Source of the DNA: Siphonodentalium dalli
Taxonomy: Eukaryota; Mollusca; Scaphopoda; Gadilida; Siphonodentaliidae
Reading direction: 5' to 3'
NCBI GenBank assembly: GCA_032622095.1
Contig: CP136069.1
Span: 4,822,976 to 4,886,975, forward strand
DNA length: 64,000 bases
Within the stretch, counting starts at the first letter, position 1, and each line of letters begins with the position of its first letter. A program made the translations under genes and the position numbers. Shown piece after piece: positions 49,799 to 62,389 of this stretch. A model generated the notes under the pieces. The model was given only the letters and a program-made list of their open reading frames with translations, did no database searches and was not told the origin of the DNA.

Positions 49799-51930
49799 AT
49801 ACCAAGATAGTTAAAATTCGTTACTACTTCAATTTCTTTACCGTTATATAAAAATGTTCTATTCTTTGGCAAGCTTTTTTTTGGATATCAACAGTATTTT
49901 CGTTTTCTCAATATTGACATGCAATTTCCATTTCTTACAATACTTGTGAAAAACTGTTCAGTGCCTTCTGCAATTTTAATGGCGTTTCAGCCATGAGAAC
50001 GGTGTCATCTGCGTATAAGATAATGAATAATTTGACGTACATCTTCAAGTGAGTATCAATATCTCTTGACATTTTAATTAGTCCTTCACCACCTTCTGAC
50101 TTAAGAAAATCTTCCAGATCGTTCAGATAAAGCGAGAATAATAGGGGTGATAGGTTTCCACCTTGTCTTACCCCAGATAAGCAAGGGAAACAATCGGATA
50201 TTTGATCGCCCAATCTAACTTTCGACTTAATGTTAGTGTACATATTTTTTATTATTGTGAGCAATTTACCATTTATGTTAATATTCGAAAGTTTGTACCA
50301 AAGTGCTTGTCTCCATACCTTGTCAAATGCTTTCTCGAAGTCTATAAAAGCGCAATACAAATTCCTATTGAATGCCTTTGTGATTTCCGATAGTAAGTGT
50401 AAAACAAATATGTTTTCAGTTGTGGAGTAGCCTTTTCTGAAACCTGCCTGGTTCTCGCGCATAACTTCATTTTCTTCAATATAAGTATATAATCTATTTG
50501 ATAAAATCTTTGTAAATAGTTTCCCTAAGCAGCTCAAAAGGGTAATGGGTCTATAATTCTTGGGATTTCCCTTATCACCTTTATTCTTATAAAGAGGGAT
50601 GATAGTTCCGATACCCCATATCTCTGGGACACAACCTGATTCAAAAACTAAATTAAATGTATTACAATAAATGTCTATGAGGGTGTCGGAGGATGCCTTG
50701 ATATATTCATTGAGAATTCCATCCTCGCCTGGGGATTTCTTATATTTTAAACTCTTAATAGCGGTCGTTACTTCTTCTCTAGTTATTGGTCTATTTAAGT
50801 GGTCGTTCGTAGTGATTACCTCATTGTTCATATGTAAGTCTCCAGTAATTGTCTCAGAATTTAGTACTCGAAAATGTTCTTCCAGTAAGTCTATTTTTAT
50901 TACGTTATGCGTATTTTTATCTCGTTTATTAAGTAAGGACCAAAATTTCCTTGAGTTTTCTTTTTTAAGTTTCGAAATTTCATACGTGATATTTTCTCTG
51001 TGCAATGTTATTGCATTATCCATTGTGTGTTTATATTTAATAGACATTTCGCGTACAATTCGTCGTGTACTTTCGTTTTTCTGTTGCTTGTGACATCGCA
51101 CGGCTTTACGATATTCCTTGCGCACTTTGTGGCATATGGAGTTAAACCAAGGTTTATTTTTATTTCTTCGTTTTTTTGGTTTTCTAATGTTATGTCCAAA
51201 AGTGTCATACGACGACTTAAGAAGTATATGAGATATCCTGCCAACTATTTCATTTACTTGTATATTACCAGCGGTAGAGGGCGAACAATTATTTAACAAA
51301 CATCGGAGTTCAGAAATTTCCATAGGGTCCATGTTCCATATATACTCAGTTGATTTGGAGGAATCACATTTAGGGGTAAAAATATTATAAAATTTGTCCT
51401 CTCGTTTATCAGTAGGAGTATTTATGTGCACTGATAATTTGGTTGAGATACGTTTGTGTACATCTGAGAATAATTTATTTGTCTCACCAACTGCGAAATC
51501 TAAGGTCAGAGGCAATGCATTTAAAGAACAAATCATGTAGTCTACAACGGAGGCGTCGCGGCAAGTATAATTTCCTATTTCTCGGTCAGTTCCTAATCGT
51601 CCGTTTAAAATTACTAATTTATTGTTATGACACACACTCAGTAATTGGCGACCACAATTATTAGTCACTCTATCCATACTATGTCTCTTTAGAGGTAAAC
51701 CACACTCCTCAAGCACTGCTTCGGTAGTCATATCATTATAGTCTGTATCAATATCATTTTCTTCATCGGGAGTGTAGTCTAAATGCTGAGACGTACGAGC
51801 ATTAAAATCACCAGTTATAAAAATGTTATCATATCGTTCCCCCATCTGCAATATATCCCCATCAAGATCACTAATTGCTGAATTTGATGCGCAGACTGCA
51901 CTTACACGACAATCTTTTGCTTCATGGTTC
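49799..51930 (-). pseudogene. LINE ORF2: endonuclease C-terminus and reverse transcriptase
   Basis: An open frame covers 49,935-51,905. An endonuclease part includes NIFITGDFNARTS and SVVDYMICS near its start. The RT shows SPGEDGI, PKNYRPITLLS, NQAGFRKGYST, CAFIDFEKAFD (first catalytic Asp), SGVRQGGNLSPLLF and YADDTVLM (catalytic Asp pair). It ends at a TAA at 49,935-49,937 caused by one extra base; the shifted frame continues YCKKWKLHVNIEKTKILLIS, shifts again near 49,860-49,868, and reads VVTNFNYLGI up to the insertion. Codons before the ATG-like start are open, but the endonuclease N-terminus is absent. Confidence 0.92.
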
Positions 51931-51935
51931 TATCC

Positions 51936-54900
51936 AGTGATTCAGTCAGACCATCTTTAATCATTCTCATCGGGGCTGTTAATTAACACTCGGGGTACTA
52001 CACTGATAAAATGAACAGAGCTTCTCATTATGAGCGTGTTATTTATAACATTACGCTATTTGGAATGCCCACCAAAAAAGATTATTAGACCTATAAAGGC
52101 ATAATAAAATGGTTTATAACCGATGTTGCAGAGCAAAATATCGGCCATGAATCTTGAGGCGATCTCAGATATATATAGAGTTCTCCTGCTTGCAATGCTA
52201 CGGAGAATAGTACGCGGGAGAACTCTATCTGTGATCTCCGTAATTTTCTTCGCCAATCTGTTCTAAAAGTAACCAGTAAAACTGTCCCGAATGGTTATGT
52301 GAATTATACGAGAAAAATCTAACTAAATCAATATTTGTAATTGATTGTCCTCAATTTATATCTATTATTTTATACCCTGGAATCTGTATAAAACGTGCTG
52401 GGAATAGATAGACCATCTTTAATTGGGAGAAGTACATATGGGAAAACAAGACAACAAATATTCACCTCTTCATGGATTTATTGACTAAAACTATGACTGA
52501 AGATCGAGAACTAAAAATAATCCCAAACTTATCGTCGATAATGGAATACCACCTCCATCATAAAACTAAATCCAATGTCGTACATTATAAATTAATCCAA
52601 ACGTCACAGAATATTATTACATTTTATCCTCAATTAAGTCTTTTGATGATTTAATGATGGATATTCCATGAACTCACTAGTTCGCGCACTCGTTTAGAAA
52701 AATATCATTCATGCAAAAATTGGGAGCCTTATTAATACTTCTGGTAAAATTTGGTTTATCACCAAATGACATTTGGATTATCACCAAATGACATTTGGAT
52801 TATCACCAACTAACATTAGGATTATCACCAAATAACATTTGGATTATCACCAAATGACATTTGGATTATCACGCATAATCTCATCTGATCTTGGAACGAA
52901 ATTAAAATAGTTTTATGATGGAAACGATAAAAGAAAACCAAATAAAATAGAAAAGAATGTTCTGTAGAATGTACTGTAGAACGTACTATGAATAAATTGT
53001 TGATTTTCATAGATTATTTCTGCAAAAAGCAGGTTTAGTTAAAAAATAAACTTTAAACTTCTGGCAGCTACTGTCAGCAAGCAGGCTTATTCGTGTTATC
53101 ACCTTTCTCATACATGTACAAAGATAGACAATCTGCATCTATACGAAACTGACGAAGATATAAATGAGCTGAACACCAGCAGCTAAATGCAACTGAAGTT
53201 TAATAGAATGTCTTATTTATTCTAAATTTGCTAAATTTCACAAATTCGAGATTGAAAAATTAAGCTGCTTTATAAAAAAAATATTCTAATTTCACAGTGG
53301 ATTTCAATTATGCACAGATCTGTCGACAAACATTAAACGGCACCAACTGCAGAGAGTTTACTTCAAAAATCACTTGGCATTTTTAGCTCCAAAATTTGCT
53401 AAATGTGTTATTCGTAAATATAATGACTTGCAATGTATTTTGTTTTCAGAGAATATTATCACTTGTATTTCAAAATTATTACCCATAAGAGCAAAACAAA
53501 CAAATAACTGGATAGAATTATAATGAACAACTGATTATTTTTTTGGATTCTCAGTGTAGACGGTGCTGGATTGTCAGTGTAGATGGTGCCATTTAGTTAT
53601 AAAGTATGAATATTGGGCCATAAAAAAGTCTGTTTTCAGCAGCTGCCTGTATCCAAATAAAAAAAATATCAATACAGATTTTTAGATCAACTTCGCAACA
53701 CACCAACTGTATTCCAAATAGTTCTTCCCTGACCAAGAACATATTTTTAGAACAGTATTTTCAGCATGCCGAACATAGATACATGTAGCTACACGTCCTA
53801 ATTTATGGCAATATTTCCTGAGAAAACAGACTTTTTAAATGGATTAATGCTCGTGTAAGAGCGTGATAATCATTAGTTTATGCTCATGAGTATTTTTCGT
53901 AAATTTAAAGTTTTCGTCCTAAATAGTCGCGCATTGAAGAATATGTGACTACCGGGAATCACAACTATTTAATTTCTGTTTGCAGTGTAAAATAAACAAG
54001 AGTAATACGAAAAATAAATGAGCAAATAAGAAAGACAACTGAGATAAGAAAGAAAATAAATAAAAAATTGAGCCAGAAAAAGCAAAACCATAAAATATTA
54101 AAATGTGGCGATACGATATCAAGTCACCAAACCACCCGATCGAATCTTTAATTTATAAGTCAGTGGCAATACAATATGTAATCGCCAAACCACCCGAATT
54201 AATATTTAATTCATAAGTCGAAGCATCCGAAATCAACCCAGCGAGAAGGATGGCGACTTAACGTCATGGCAAGAAAGGAACTTGTTGCAATAATTGATGA
54301 ATTATTTCTCAACATTTTGTACATCATTTTTGGTTTCAGAATTATAAAGTGACATCTAAAAGAGGTGGAAGAAACGGCAGAATTATTATAACATAAGAGA
54401 CTATTAAGAGTCATCGTCATCAGAATTGTGGTATTATATCACTCTCACACACCAGCGTCTTTAAAAAATCTGCAGCCAATGTTCTACGACTCTCTAATCT
54501 TATTTCTATATGTCTCTCTTTCTTTCTCAATGTTGCAACAAGAACCCTTATATGATACACACACTAACGTTTAATTGATTACACTGAATAATCGATGTAT
54601 TACCGTAACCAATTTTATACAAATTTTTCATTATTTTTTTCAACATTTCCACAATTACAACAACAATCCAAATTGATGCCTAAAAACTTTTCCACCACCA
54701 AAATTACAATTCACATAAGTTGAGTCTTCAAAGTGAATATGATATGATATGATTTATTCCTATAAGTGTGGTGTATAGTCAGGGGTTACATAAATATTAT
54801 GAGCATAAAACTGGCTTAAATTTAAGTTCCCATTATGCCTCGATGACTAATGATAGTAAAGATAATTAAGTCACCTGTGCACGATCAAGTACTGTATTTA

Positions 54901-54948
54901 AGGAGTGGAATGATTGGGTGAAACATGATGATCAATGAAATTAGTGTA
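51936..54948. other. AT-rich region without genes
   Basis: Contains a small foldback (52,150-52,240, 'gatagagttctcc' arms), the 22-bp repeat at 52,750-52,872 and a two-unit repeat near 54,114-54,220 ('cgccaaaccacccga'). No ORF with recognisable motifs. Confidence 0.4.
52750..52872. repeat. 22-bp palindromic tandem repeat
   Basis: About five and a half units of 'caccaaatgacatttggatt' plus at. Each contains the palindrome ccaaatgacatttgg, so the array can fold in many registers. Confidence 0.9.
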
Positions 54949-55431
54949 TTAACCCTTTCAGTGCCAGGTCCAATTTTTGTATCAACCCATATACCCTGTG
55001 CCAATGCATTCTCTTATATATGCGAGTCGACCATAGGTCGCCTCGCATATATAAGAGAATGCATTGGCCTAACAATTTTTCATCATTTGTTATTATTTTT
55101 TACAATTCTTTACAATTTTAACAATTTTTTCTTATATTCTTTAACAGACTTATTATGTAGGTTTAGTGCCAGGGAATCTTACGTTTTTCATGGGCATCAA
55201 AATTATTACTATGAATACTTGGTGATAGTTTTAAACTGATTTAAAACATGCCCCTAAGGTTTTATCCAGTCTGTTTTTAAATTCGCTATAGCATGCTTAA
55301 GGATACCCAAAACAAATTCAACCCAAAAAAATCTAAAAAAAATTATTCTAATTTTTAATTTTTTTTAGGGCCGATTTTACAGACCGTAAATTAGGGCCGA
55401 TGAGATCGGCCCCTGGCACTGAAAGGGTTAA
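54949..55431. mobile_element. TTAA-flanked element (CAGTGCCAGG family)
   Basis: The element is 54,953-55,427, ends CCCTTTCAGTGCCAGG / CCTGGCACTGAAAGGG. Hairpin core at 55,000-55,068 in form A. Subterminal 'gggccgatgagatcggccc' palindrome. Contains an unrelated interior segment (55,180-55,310). Confidence 0.88.
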
Positions 55432-55888
55432 GGAATGTCGTGGCAATTATGTCGATCAGCGTCAGATAAAATAGACATGTTTTTATCACATAATCAGCCT
55501 AATGAGACATCCAGACTCATAACAATAGCCTATTGAGACATCCAAGCTCATAACCATAGCCTAGTGAGACATCCAGGCTCATATAATCATAAATGTATAT
55601 ATATGGGGGTCAAATTTGAGAAAATAGTGGAAATTATCAACTCCGAGCATAAAATTCAATAATTTTCTGTTTGTTGAAATATATATACGCATTTTAATAC
55701 GTGTATGTAGGATATTTAGCAGCGAACCAGTTAGAGAACAAATCATGTAGTCTAGGGCCGATTTTACAGACCGTAAATTAGGGCCGATGAGATCGGCCCA
55801 TGGCACTGAAAGGGTTAAGGAATGTCGTGGCAATTATGTCGATCAGCGTCAGATAAAATAGACATGTTTTTATCACATAATCAGCCCC
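55368..55888. repeat. Direct duplication of a TTAA-element end plus flank
   Basis: Bases 55,368-55,500 recur at 55,754-55,888 almost unchanged. The unit comprises the last 60 bp of the TTAA element, its TTAA and about 70 bp of flank ('atgtcgatcagcgtcagat'). Between the copies are three repeats of 'gagacatccaggctcat'-like sequence (55,500-55,580). Confidence 0.85.
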
Positions 55889-55891
55889 AAA

Positions 55892-56012
55892 TACAGTAAT
55901 GCGCTAAATAATCGACTCATTAACCACAGCAGAATTATGGGTAACTTTTCAGGATTTAGTCGGAAATATGGCTTGTTGCAATTCATCGGAAAGCTCTCAG
56001 TGTGTCTTTCTG
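55892..56012. mobile_element. Half copy of the CAGTAATGCCC foldback MITE
   Basis: Left arm only, from TA-CAGTAATGCGC to 'atcggaaagctctcagtg'; the second arm is lost. Confidence 0.85.
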
Positions 56013-56204
56013 ACATACGTTACCTGCTATGAAAGCAAATTAATAATACATGAATAGGTACAGATACCTTCATGAGCACTTATTATATGAGTTTATAAAG
56101 GCCAGACCAAATTAAATTGTTGGTTACGAGCACTATGGACACATGACTACAATAAAGTTAATTTCTGAGGATTGTTCACATCTGAATCGCATCAAAATCT
56201 AGTA

Positions 56205-56421
56205 TACAGTAATGCTCTAAGTAAGCGACTTCTTAACCACAGCAGAATTATGGGTAACTTTTCAGGATTTAGTCGGAAATATGGCTTGTTGCCATTCATC
56301 GGAAAGCTCTCGGGGAGAGCTTTACGATAAATGGCAACAAGCCATATTTCCGACTAAATCCTGAAAAGTTACCCATAATTCTCATGAGGTTAAAGTGTCA
56401 ATTACTTAGGGCATTACTATA
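56205..56421. mobile_element. TA-flanked foldback MITE (CAGTAATGCCC family), copy 4
   Basis: The element is 56,207-56,419, a full palindrome around 'aagctctcggggagagctt'. TA flanks. Few differences between arms. Confidence 0.88.
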
Positions 56422-56552
56422 CACATGTACATTTGAAAATAAAATATGATTTAATTTTTTGAATGTGGCAGGAAGGATCGTAAACCAAATAAATAAATTG
56501 GACTGGCCAAGAGGACTACCTAGTGGAGTACCGGTTAAAGGTTTGTTTTATC

Positions 56553-57002
56553 TCCGACAACAAGCCTCAATTTAATGTGTCTGACGTTTGCAGAATGAGG
56601 TCCCCAAAGGGTGAATTTAGTGATGCTATCCCACATAACAGGCTAGCATCACCAATTTCACCCTCTGGGGATCTCATTCTGCATGGCCTCATCTGCTACG
56701 GGAGACATAGACTCAGACTGAAGTTCCCAAATGGTGACTAGTGTGATGTACACCCATTGGGAACCCTGATTATGCAATATGTCGTCTGCCAATTTGGGGA
56801 TATAGAAACTGACAAGGGAAACAGTAATTAAAAACAATGTTAATTTGAGACTATAGTTATTTACTACAAGATGTGGATGCGCAGCCTTAGAGGGTGAATA
56901 TGGTGATGCTAGCCCGCTGTGCGGGGTAGCATCACTAAATTCACCCTCTGGAGACCTCATTCTGCAAATATCAGACACATTAAATTCAGGCTTGTCTGAC
57001 AA
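56553..57002. mobile_element. hAT-like double-hairpin MITE (434 bp)
   Basis: The element is 56,561-56,994, flanked by tccgacaa / tctgacaa (8 bp, one mismatch). Ends CAAGCCT / AGGCTTG with 'gtgtctgacgtttgcag'. Full-length form. Confidence 0.87.
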
Positions 57003-57174
57003 GTAAAATAATCAATACATATTATTTGTAACTTTGGCAGAGATTTCTCTTAAAATATATTATGTTTTTTATATATATGTACAATTGGAATCACAATAAG
57101 GAACCTTTATACAGGTTCTCATCTGGAATGTTTATAATAATCAGAACAAAATATATAATTATACTTATAATTAG

Positions 57175-57335
57175 GCCATGCAAAGTCAACCCCCCCCCCC
57201 CCCCCCCCCCCCCCCGGCCGTTTCTCAATGGAAGGGGAATAACTCTATCTCTCATTTCCCAGGCCATGCAAAGTCAATTTTCCCCCCGTTGCTCAATGGA
57301 AGGGGAATAACTCTATCTCTCATTTCTCAGTCTGA
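57175..57335. repeat. Tandem duplication containing a 26-bp poly-C tract
   Basis: Two units ('aggccatgcaaagtcaa', then C-rich, then 'ctcaatggaaggggaataac'). The first carries 26 consecutive C (57,190-57,215), the second only ttttcccccc. Confidence 0.88.
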
Positions 57336-57519
57336 AATCTTTGAAAATCATGCGCACACTATTTTATAATTGATTTCTGTGGCACACATATGGGAAGCAT
57401 TCCACATTCATATCGGAACGCTCCGGGTCTAATTTATGAAGCAGTCCACATTCATATTGGAATTCTCCGGGTCTAACTTCAGTGGCCAATATTTCCTGCA
57501 TATATGTCCGTAAAGATTT

Positions 57520-57766
57520 TTTGATAGATCACTGAGTTGCGGCCATATTGGATTCATCCAGCCCTCCGTTCCCCGGTTTAAGTGCTACATGAATATGGAA
57601 CTTTTTAATATTCAGGAGCTTTTGAATATTTATTAATTCCATATATGGAATCATGAATATTCAAAAGTTCTGTATATGGAATGCATCTCCAGAACTTTGA
57701 CCTAAAGCGCTTAAACTGCGGAACAGGGGGCTGGATATTTCCAATATGGCCGCAACTCAGTGACCT
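57520..57766. mobile_element. Foldback element with about 60-bp terminal inverted repeats
   Basis: Left 'actgagttgcggccatattg' and right 'caatatggccgcaactcagt', continuing through 'ccggtttaagtgct'/'agcgcttaaactgcgg'. The interior also has short inverted 'gaatattcaaaag' motifs. Non-coding. Confidence 0.75.
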
Positions 57767-58573
57767 CGCTTATTACAGTAATGTATCTGAAACTGGAACC
57801 AGGTTTATTTTATCTCACTTTCGTGCATCTTTATATGAAATCATTTCGTACCGATTAAAAATTTGTCCTGACATATTAAACATGAAGGTTGCATGTGGGC
57901 GGGGCCTGAGAAATTGAATTGACTTTGCGTGACCTTAGAAGAGATTTTATTAAGATACGTCATTTGGAATGCTTATAATAATCAGAAGGAAAAAATATAT
58001 AAAGATTTATGAGAGTGCTGACGAACATATTACATAATAATTTAAAGCGTTATAAAAAGAGTTATTTTAAGCTTAAACCGTGCTAATTAGGGAAGGGATC
58101 AAATTTCTTAAAGGGGAAGACCTGGTTTTAATGTATAGAATTGGTCAAATTAAGTTTTTCACCCCTAGAATCCTCTGGGATATTTCAAGTTAAAAGTATG
58201 TTACGCACCGTTACCAAATACTCATTGGAAATGAGTACCAAATACTCATAGGAAATGTTTAGATAATAAGTTCAACAAACGACCATGAACTTATTTTCTG
58301 AACATTTCCCACCCATAGAATATGAATCCCTCAGCACTTATGTTATCTTTTTGTCATTTGCTAATTTTTCCTGAAAACCCCTCCAAATTAGTAATAGATC
58401 ATTCCAGTGTATAATCTTAAGAGAATCCATTTAGTATGAAAGGGTTACATCATACTAATTTTAACCAATGTTTCTCTTTCAAACCAGGACCACCCCTTTA
58501 AGACCAGGCTGTCATAGCATATAGAGAAGCAGCAATCCTGTTAATTAGCAGCAGCCCTGTTAATTACTGTCAT

Positions 58574-58760
58574 TAACCCTTTGATTGCCAGGTCCGATTT
58601 TTGTATCGACCCATATACCCTGTGCCAATGCATTGGCCTAACCCAAAACAAAAAAAATTAAAAAACAAAAAAAAAAACATTTTTTTTACAGACCATAAAT
58701 TAGGGCCGATGAGATCGGCCCCTGGCCGATGAGATCGGCCCCTGGCACTAAAAGTGCTAA
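58574..58760. mobile_element. Degenerate TTAA-flanked element with deleted core
   Basis: Left end TTAA-CCCTTTGATTGCCAGG, then 'tccgatttttgtatcgac', 'ccctgtgccaatgcattggc' (the hairpin core collapsed to its base) and a duplicated 'ggccgatgagatcggcccct'. The right end is degenerate (aaaagtgctaa). Confidence 0.8.
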
Positions 58761-59155
58761 ACAGCCCGGATAATTAGCGTCCGCTATTAGATGAGCAGAG
58801 GCAAAAAGAAATTTTGTCGCCTATTTTTCAGAACCTGCCATTGTATTGTTCAAAATAGAAACAAATTCATGCAGCCGCTGTCATAGAATCACACTTGGAA
58901 GTCTGCAGACAGCAAACATTAATTGATAAATGCCAAGCACTACTGAGATTACAATGACAATCCTGATAATTGGCTATTTTAATCCAGAATCTGCCATGAT
59001 AAATGATCAAGTTCCTATTTTATACTGAAGATATATGTGTAGAGAATGGTATAATGCCGATCCAGGGCTTTTTAGCCAAAGAAATATTTATAACCCGGCC
59101 AAATTTTTGGTAATAAACAGGGCTGGACAAGCAGTGATATAAATAAATTACAGCA

Positions 59156-59545
59156 GACGGGAAGCGTGCGAAGCTTGATACAAGGTCCCGCTGGACTCAG
59201 GAAGCGTGCGAAGCTTGATACAAGGTCCCGCTGGACAAATGAAGGGTGCGAAGCTTGATACAAGGTCCCGCTGGACACATGAAGGGTGCGAAGCTTGATA
59301 CAAGGTCCCGCTGGACACAGGAATCGTGCGAAGCTTGATACGAGGTCCCGCTGGACACAGGAATCGTGCGAAGCTTGATACGAGGTCCCGCTGGACACAG
59401 GAATCGTGCGAAGCTTGATACGAGGTCCCGCTGGACACAGGAAGCGTGCGAAGCTTGATACGAGGTCCCGCTGGACACAGGAATCGTGCGAAGCTTGATA
59501 CGAGGTCCCGCTGGACACAGGAATCGTGCGAAGCTTGATACGAGA
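59156..59545. repeat. 40-bp tandem repeat, about 9.7 units
   Basis: The unit is 'gaatcgtgcgaagcttgata' plus 'cgaggtcccgctggacacag', with gaagg/gaagc and caagg variants toward the left. 40 is not a multiple of three and no minus frame has a stop, so three overlapping 118-148-codon minus ORFs appear. I treat them as artefacts. Confidence 0.95.
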
Positions 59546-59739
59546 TCTGACAAGAGTCTCTTATTCTCAAAATAAAATTCATTCAGAAATATTTTCCAAT
59601 TCCCATCAGATGTCCGTCCTTCACAAACTTCTACATAACAAATGGTGGAAACAAACTTTCTATCTTACCATATTAAAGCACATCACAGCATCGGAAATAC
59701 TCAATGAGAGATACTATCTTACAAATATTAAAGTCAATT

Positions 59740-59999
59740 TTAACCCTTTCATGACTGAAGATCATGTGCCAGTGCATTCTCTTATATATGCGAGTGTCCC
59801 ATATGGAGCCTCGCATATATAAGAGAATGCACTGGCTTACAATGTCAATATTATACAAATTCTACAAAGTAAATATTCTCAGGCCAATGTATTCTATTAT
59901 ATATGCGAGGCTCCCTATGGGACACTTGCATATATAAGAGAATGCATTGGCACAGGGTTTTCGCAAATTTTCTGGAAGCTCCAGTCATGGAAGGGTTAA
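59740..59999. mobile_element. TTAA-flanked element (CATGACTG family)
   Basis: The element is 59,744-59,995 (252 bp), ends CCCTTTCATGACTG / CCAGTCATGGAAGGG. It has two 69-bp hairpin cores, 59,768-59,836 and 59,883-59,951, in opposite orientation and with a different loop-proximal sequence (gtccc/ctccc types). Confidence 0.9.
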
Positions 60000-60198
60000 A
60001 GACATTAAAATAATGACCTGGTAATTATATCAAGAAAACTAGATGAAGGGGGAGAATTTGTTTTCTTTTAGTTCTATAAATTAAGAGATGTAAAGATACT
60101 TTTACGAAATAAAGTCCTACAGTTTTCCAAACTACATAATCCATGTTTCAATGACTTTAAGTCAAATAAAAATACATCTAAACTTAATATATTGTGCA

Positions 60199-60598
60199 TT
60201 AACCCTTTACCCAACAGAAGGGCCCTGTGCCAATGCATTCTCTTATATATGCGAGTCGACCATAGGTCGCCTCGCATATATAAGAGAATGCATTGGCTTA
60301 ACACATTAAAAATTATAAAATTGTTAAAGAATGTAAGAAAAAATGGTAAAAAGTGTTAAAAAAAGATTTTTTTTAGGCCAATGCATTCTCTTATATATGC
60401 GAGGCGACCTATGGTCGACTCGCATATATAAGAGAATGCATTGGCACAGGGCATAAATGTAACTATCACAATGTGGTCAAGGAGCCGGTTCCAATGATAT
60501 CCATATTTGTATGGTATTATTGAGACAGACCGAAGATATTTTAGGCTGTTGAAGCTTTATTTGGCCGGTTGTGGCCGGTTTGTTGGGTAAAGGGTTAA
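60199..60598. mobile_element. TTAA-flanked element (ACCCAACA family), copy 2
   Basis: The element is 60,203-60,594 (392 bp), same length and nearly identical to 35,822-36,213. Cores at 60,229-60,297 and 60,377-60,445. Confidence 0.92.
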
Positions 60599-60984
60599 TG
60601 GGGATTGAGTTTTGAACTGATGGGCAATTCTTGATGAGGGCTTGTGTGAGGGCTTGCTTCTTCAGTAATTACGAATGCTAAGATGTGCTTTAAATGGAAT
60701 ATTTTACTACCAACTCACTTTCCAGTAGTGTTACCACAACTTTAACAACAAATATCAACTTTTTTTATTCAGTCTCGTCAAATCGTCTAGTTTCGCAAAA
60801 TCAACAAAAATATACAAGGATTGGAATAAATATAACAAGAAATCACTGGTAATCAAAAGCAAGAAGTAAGCTAGGTAACAGAAGGCTATACAGCTGCTGG
60901 GAATAACAGCCAAGTTCATTACCCCTTTATGGTGCCCCAGACAGAGAAAACAATGCACTGTCGTCTGCTTATAGGTCCTTGTGC

Positions 60985-61052
60985 GCTAACATGGGTGAAT
61001 TTGGTGATGCTAGCATCAATCTGCAAATTACAGACACACTATTTCAAACTTT
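60985..61052. mobile_element. Relic of a hAT-like MITE
   Basis: 'gtgaatttggtgatgctagc' followed by 'ctgcaaattacagacacact'. The rest is lost. Confidence 0.6.
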
Positions 61053-61062
61053 GTGAGAAAAA

Positions 61063-61945
61063 TAATTATATCGCATATATAAACGGGGAACCTTCAGACT
61101 TGTAGCCCGTTTATAATTTATACGTCATTATATCGCATATATAAAGGGGGAACCTTCAGACTTGTAGCCCGTTTATAATTTATACGTCATTATATCGCAT
61201 ATATAAATGGGGAACCTTCAGACTTGTAGCCCGTTTATAATTTATACGCCATTATATCGCATATATAAACGGGGAACCTTCAGACTTGTAGCCCGTTTAT
61301 AATTTATACATCATTATATCGCATATATAAACGGGGAACCTTCAGACTTGTAGCCCGTTTATAAGTTATACGCAATTATATCGCATATATAAACGGGGAA
61401 CCTTCAGACTTGTAGCCCGTTTATAATTTATACGTCATTATATCGCATATATAAACGGGGAACCTTCAGACTTGTAGCCCGTTTATAATTTATACGTCAT
61501 TATATCGCATATATAAACGGGGAACCTTCAGACTTGTAGCCCGTTTATAATTTATACGCCATTATATCGCATATATAAACGGGGAACCTTCAGACTTGTA
61601 GCCCGTTTATAATTTATACGCCATTATATCGCATATATAAACGGGGAACCTTCAGACTTGTAGCCCGTTTATAATTTATACGTCATTATATCGCATATAT
61701 AAACGGGGAACCTTCAGACTTGTAGCCCGTTTATAATTTATACGTCATTATATCGCATATATAAACGGGGAACCTTCAGACTTGTAGCCCGTTTATAATT
61801 TATACGCCATTATATCGCTGTTAAACGGGGAACCTTCAGACTTGTAGCCCGTTTATAATTTATATGCCATTATATCGCTGTTAAACGGGGAACCTTCAGC
61901 TGTGTAGCCTGTAAAATGTTTATGATTTATACGTCATTATATCGC
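61063..61945. repeat. 62-bp satellite array, about 14 units
   Basis: The unit contains 'attatatcgcatatataaac', 'ggggaaccttcagacttgta' and 'gcccgtttataatttatacg'. 'tataaacggg' and 'cccgtttata' are complementary, so every monomer can form a stem-loop. The last two units replace the first arm's 5' part with 'tcgctgttaaacgggg'. Units are nearly identical, suggesting recent amplification. Confidence 0.95.
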
Positions 61946-62389
61946 TTATGAACAAAAGCAAGTAGCGGAAAAAATAATTATGTCATAAAGCGACTAGATT
62001 GTAGAGACAAAGATTACTAACGCCACAGACAGGGGTGAAACCAGTGTATGAATTTGGGAACCTATTATAGGTTATATATATTCTATATTAACCAATATTA
62101 AGTGTAAATTTTTTCAACTATTTATTTAAAGCAATATGTAAGTTGATGTGGAAGAATGTGGCATATTTTCCAAGAGAAGCTGTCGTTCTTCCCATTTGAG
62201 CAACAAGTTAGCGGAACTGATATATTACTAAGTAAAATCACCCCTGGTTAAATGGTGCTGCTAATTTGCTATGATGTTGGTGGGTCCTGCTGAATTGATA
62301 TAAGGCAAACTGATGCTGTTAAGTAAAAGTACTTTTATGTTTTCTAATGTTGTCATTTTTTAGGTTTTATTCTCAAGGAGACGCCTTTA

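Larger units (their letters stand above)
46410..51935 (-). mobile_element. Non-LTR retrotransposon (APE-RT LINE), 5'-truncated, split by a nested element
   Basis: Minus-strand element: endonuclease tail and RT (49,800-51,930), then the C-terminal part (46,590-47,550), then a 3' region rich in gatgatgac-like triplets (46,417-46,600). A 2,245-bp TA-flanked insertion (47,552-49,796) separates the halves. The 5' end of the endonuclease is missing. The clade (Jockey/CR1/RTE-X-like) was not resolved by eye. Confidence 0.85.

Noticed and set aside
50671..51296. Plus-strand ORFs over the LINE
   Set aside because: Shadows of the minus-strand reverse transcriptase frame, without domains.
61063..61945. 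CRISPR-like array appearance of the 62-bp (and 40-bp, 29-bp) repeats
   Set aside because: No unique spacers alternate with the repeats, there are no cas genes, and the DNA is clearly eukaryotic; these are satellites.
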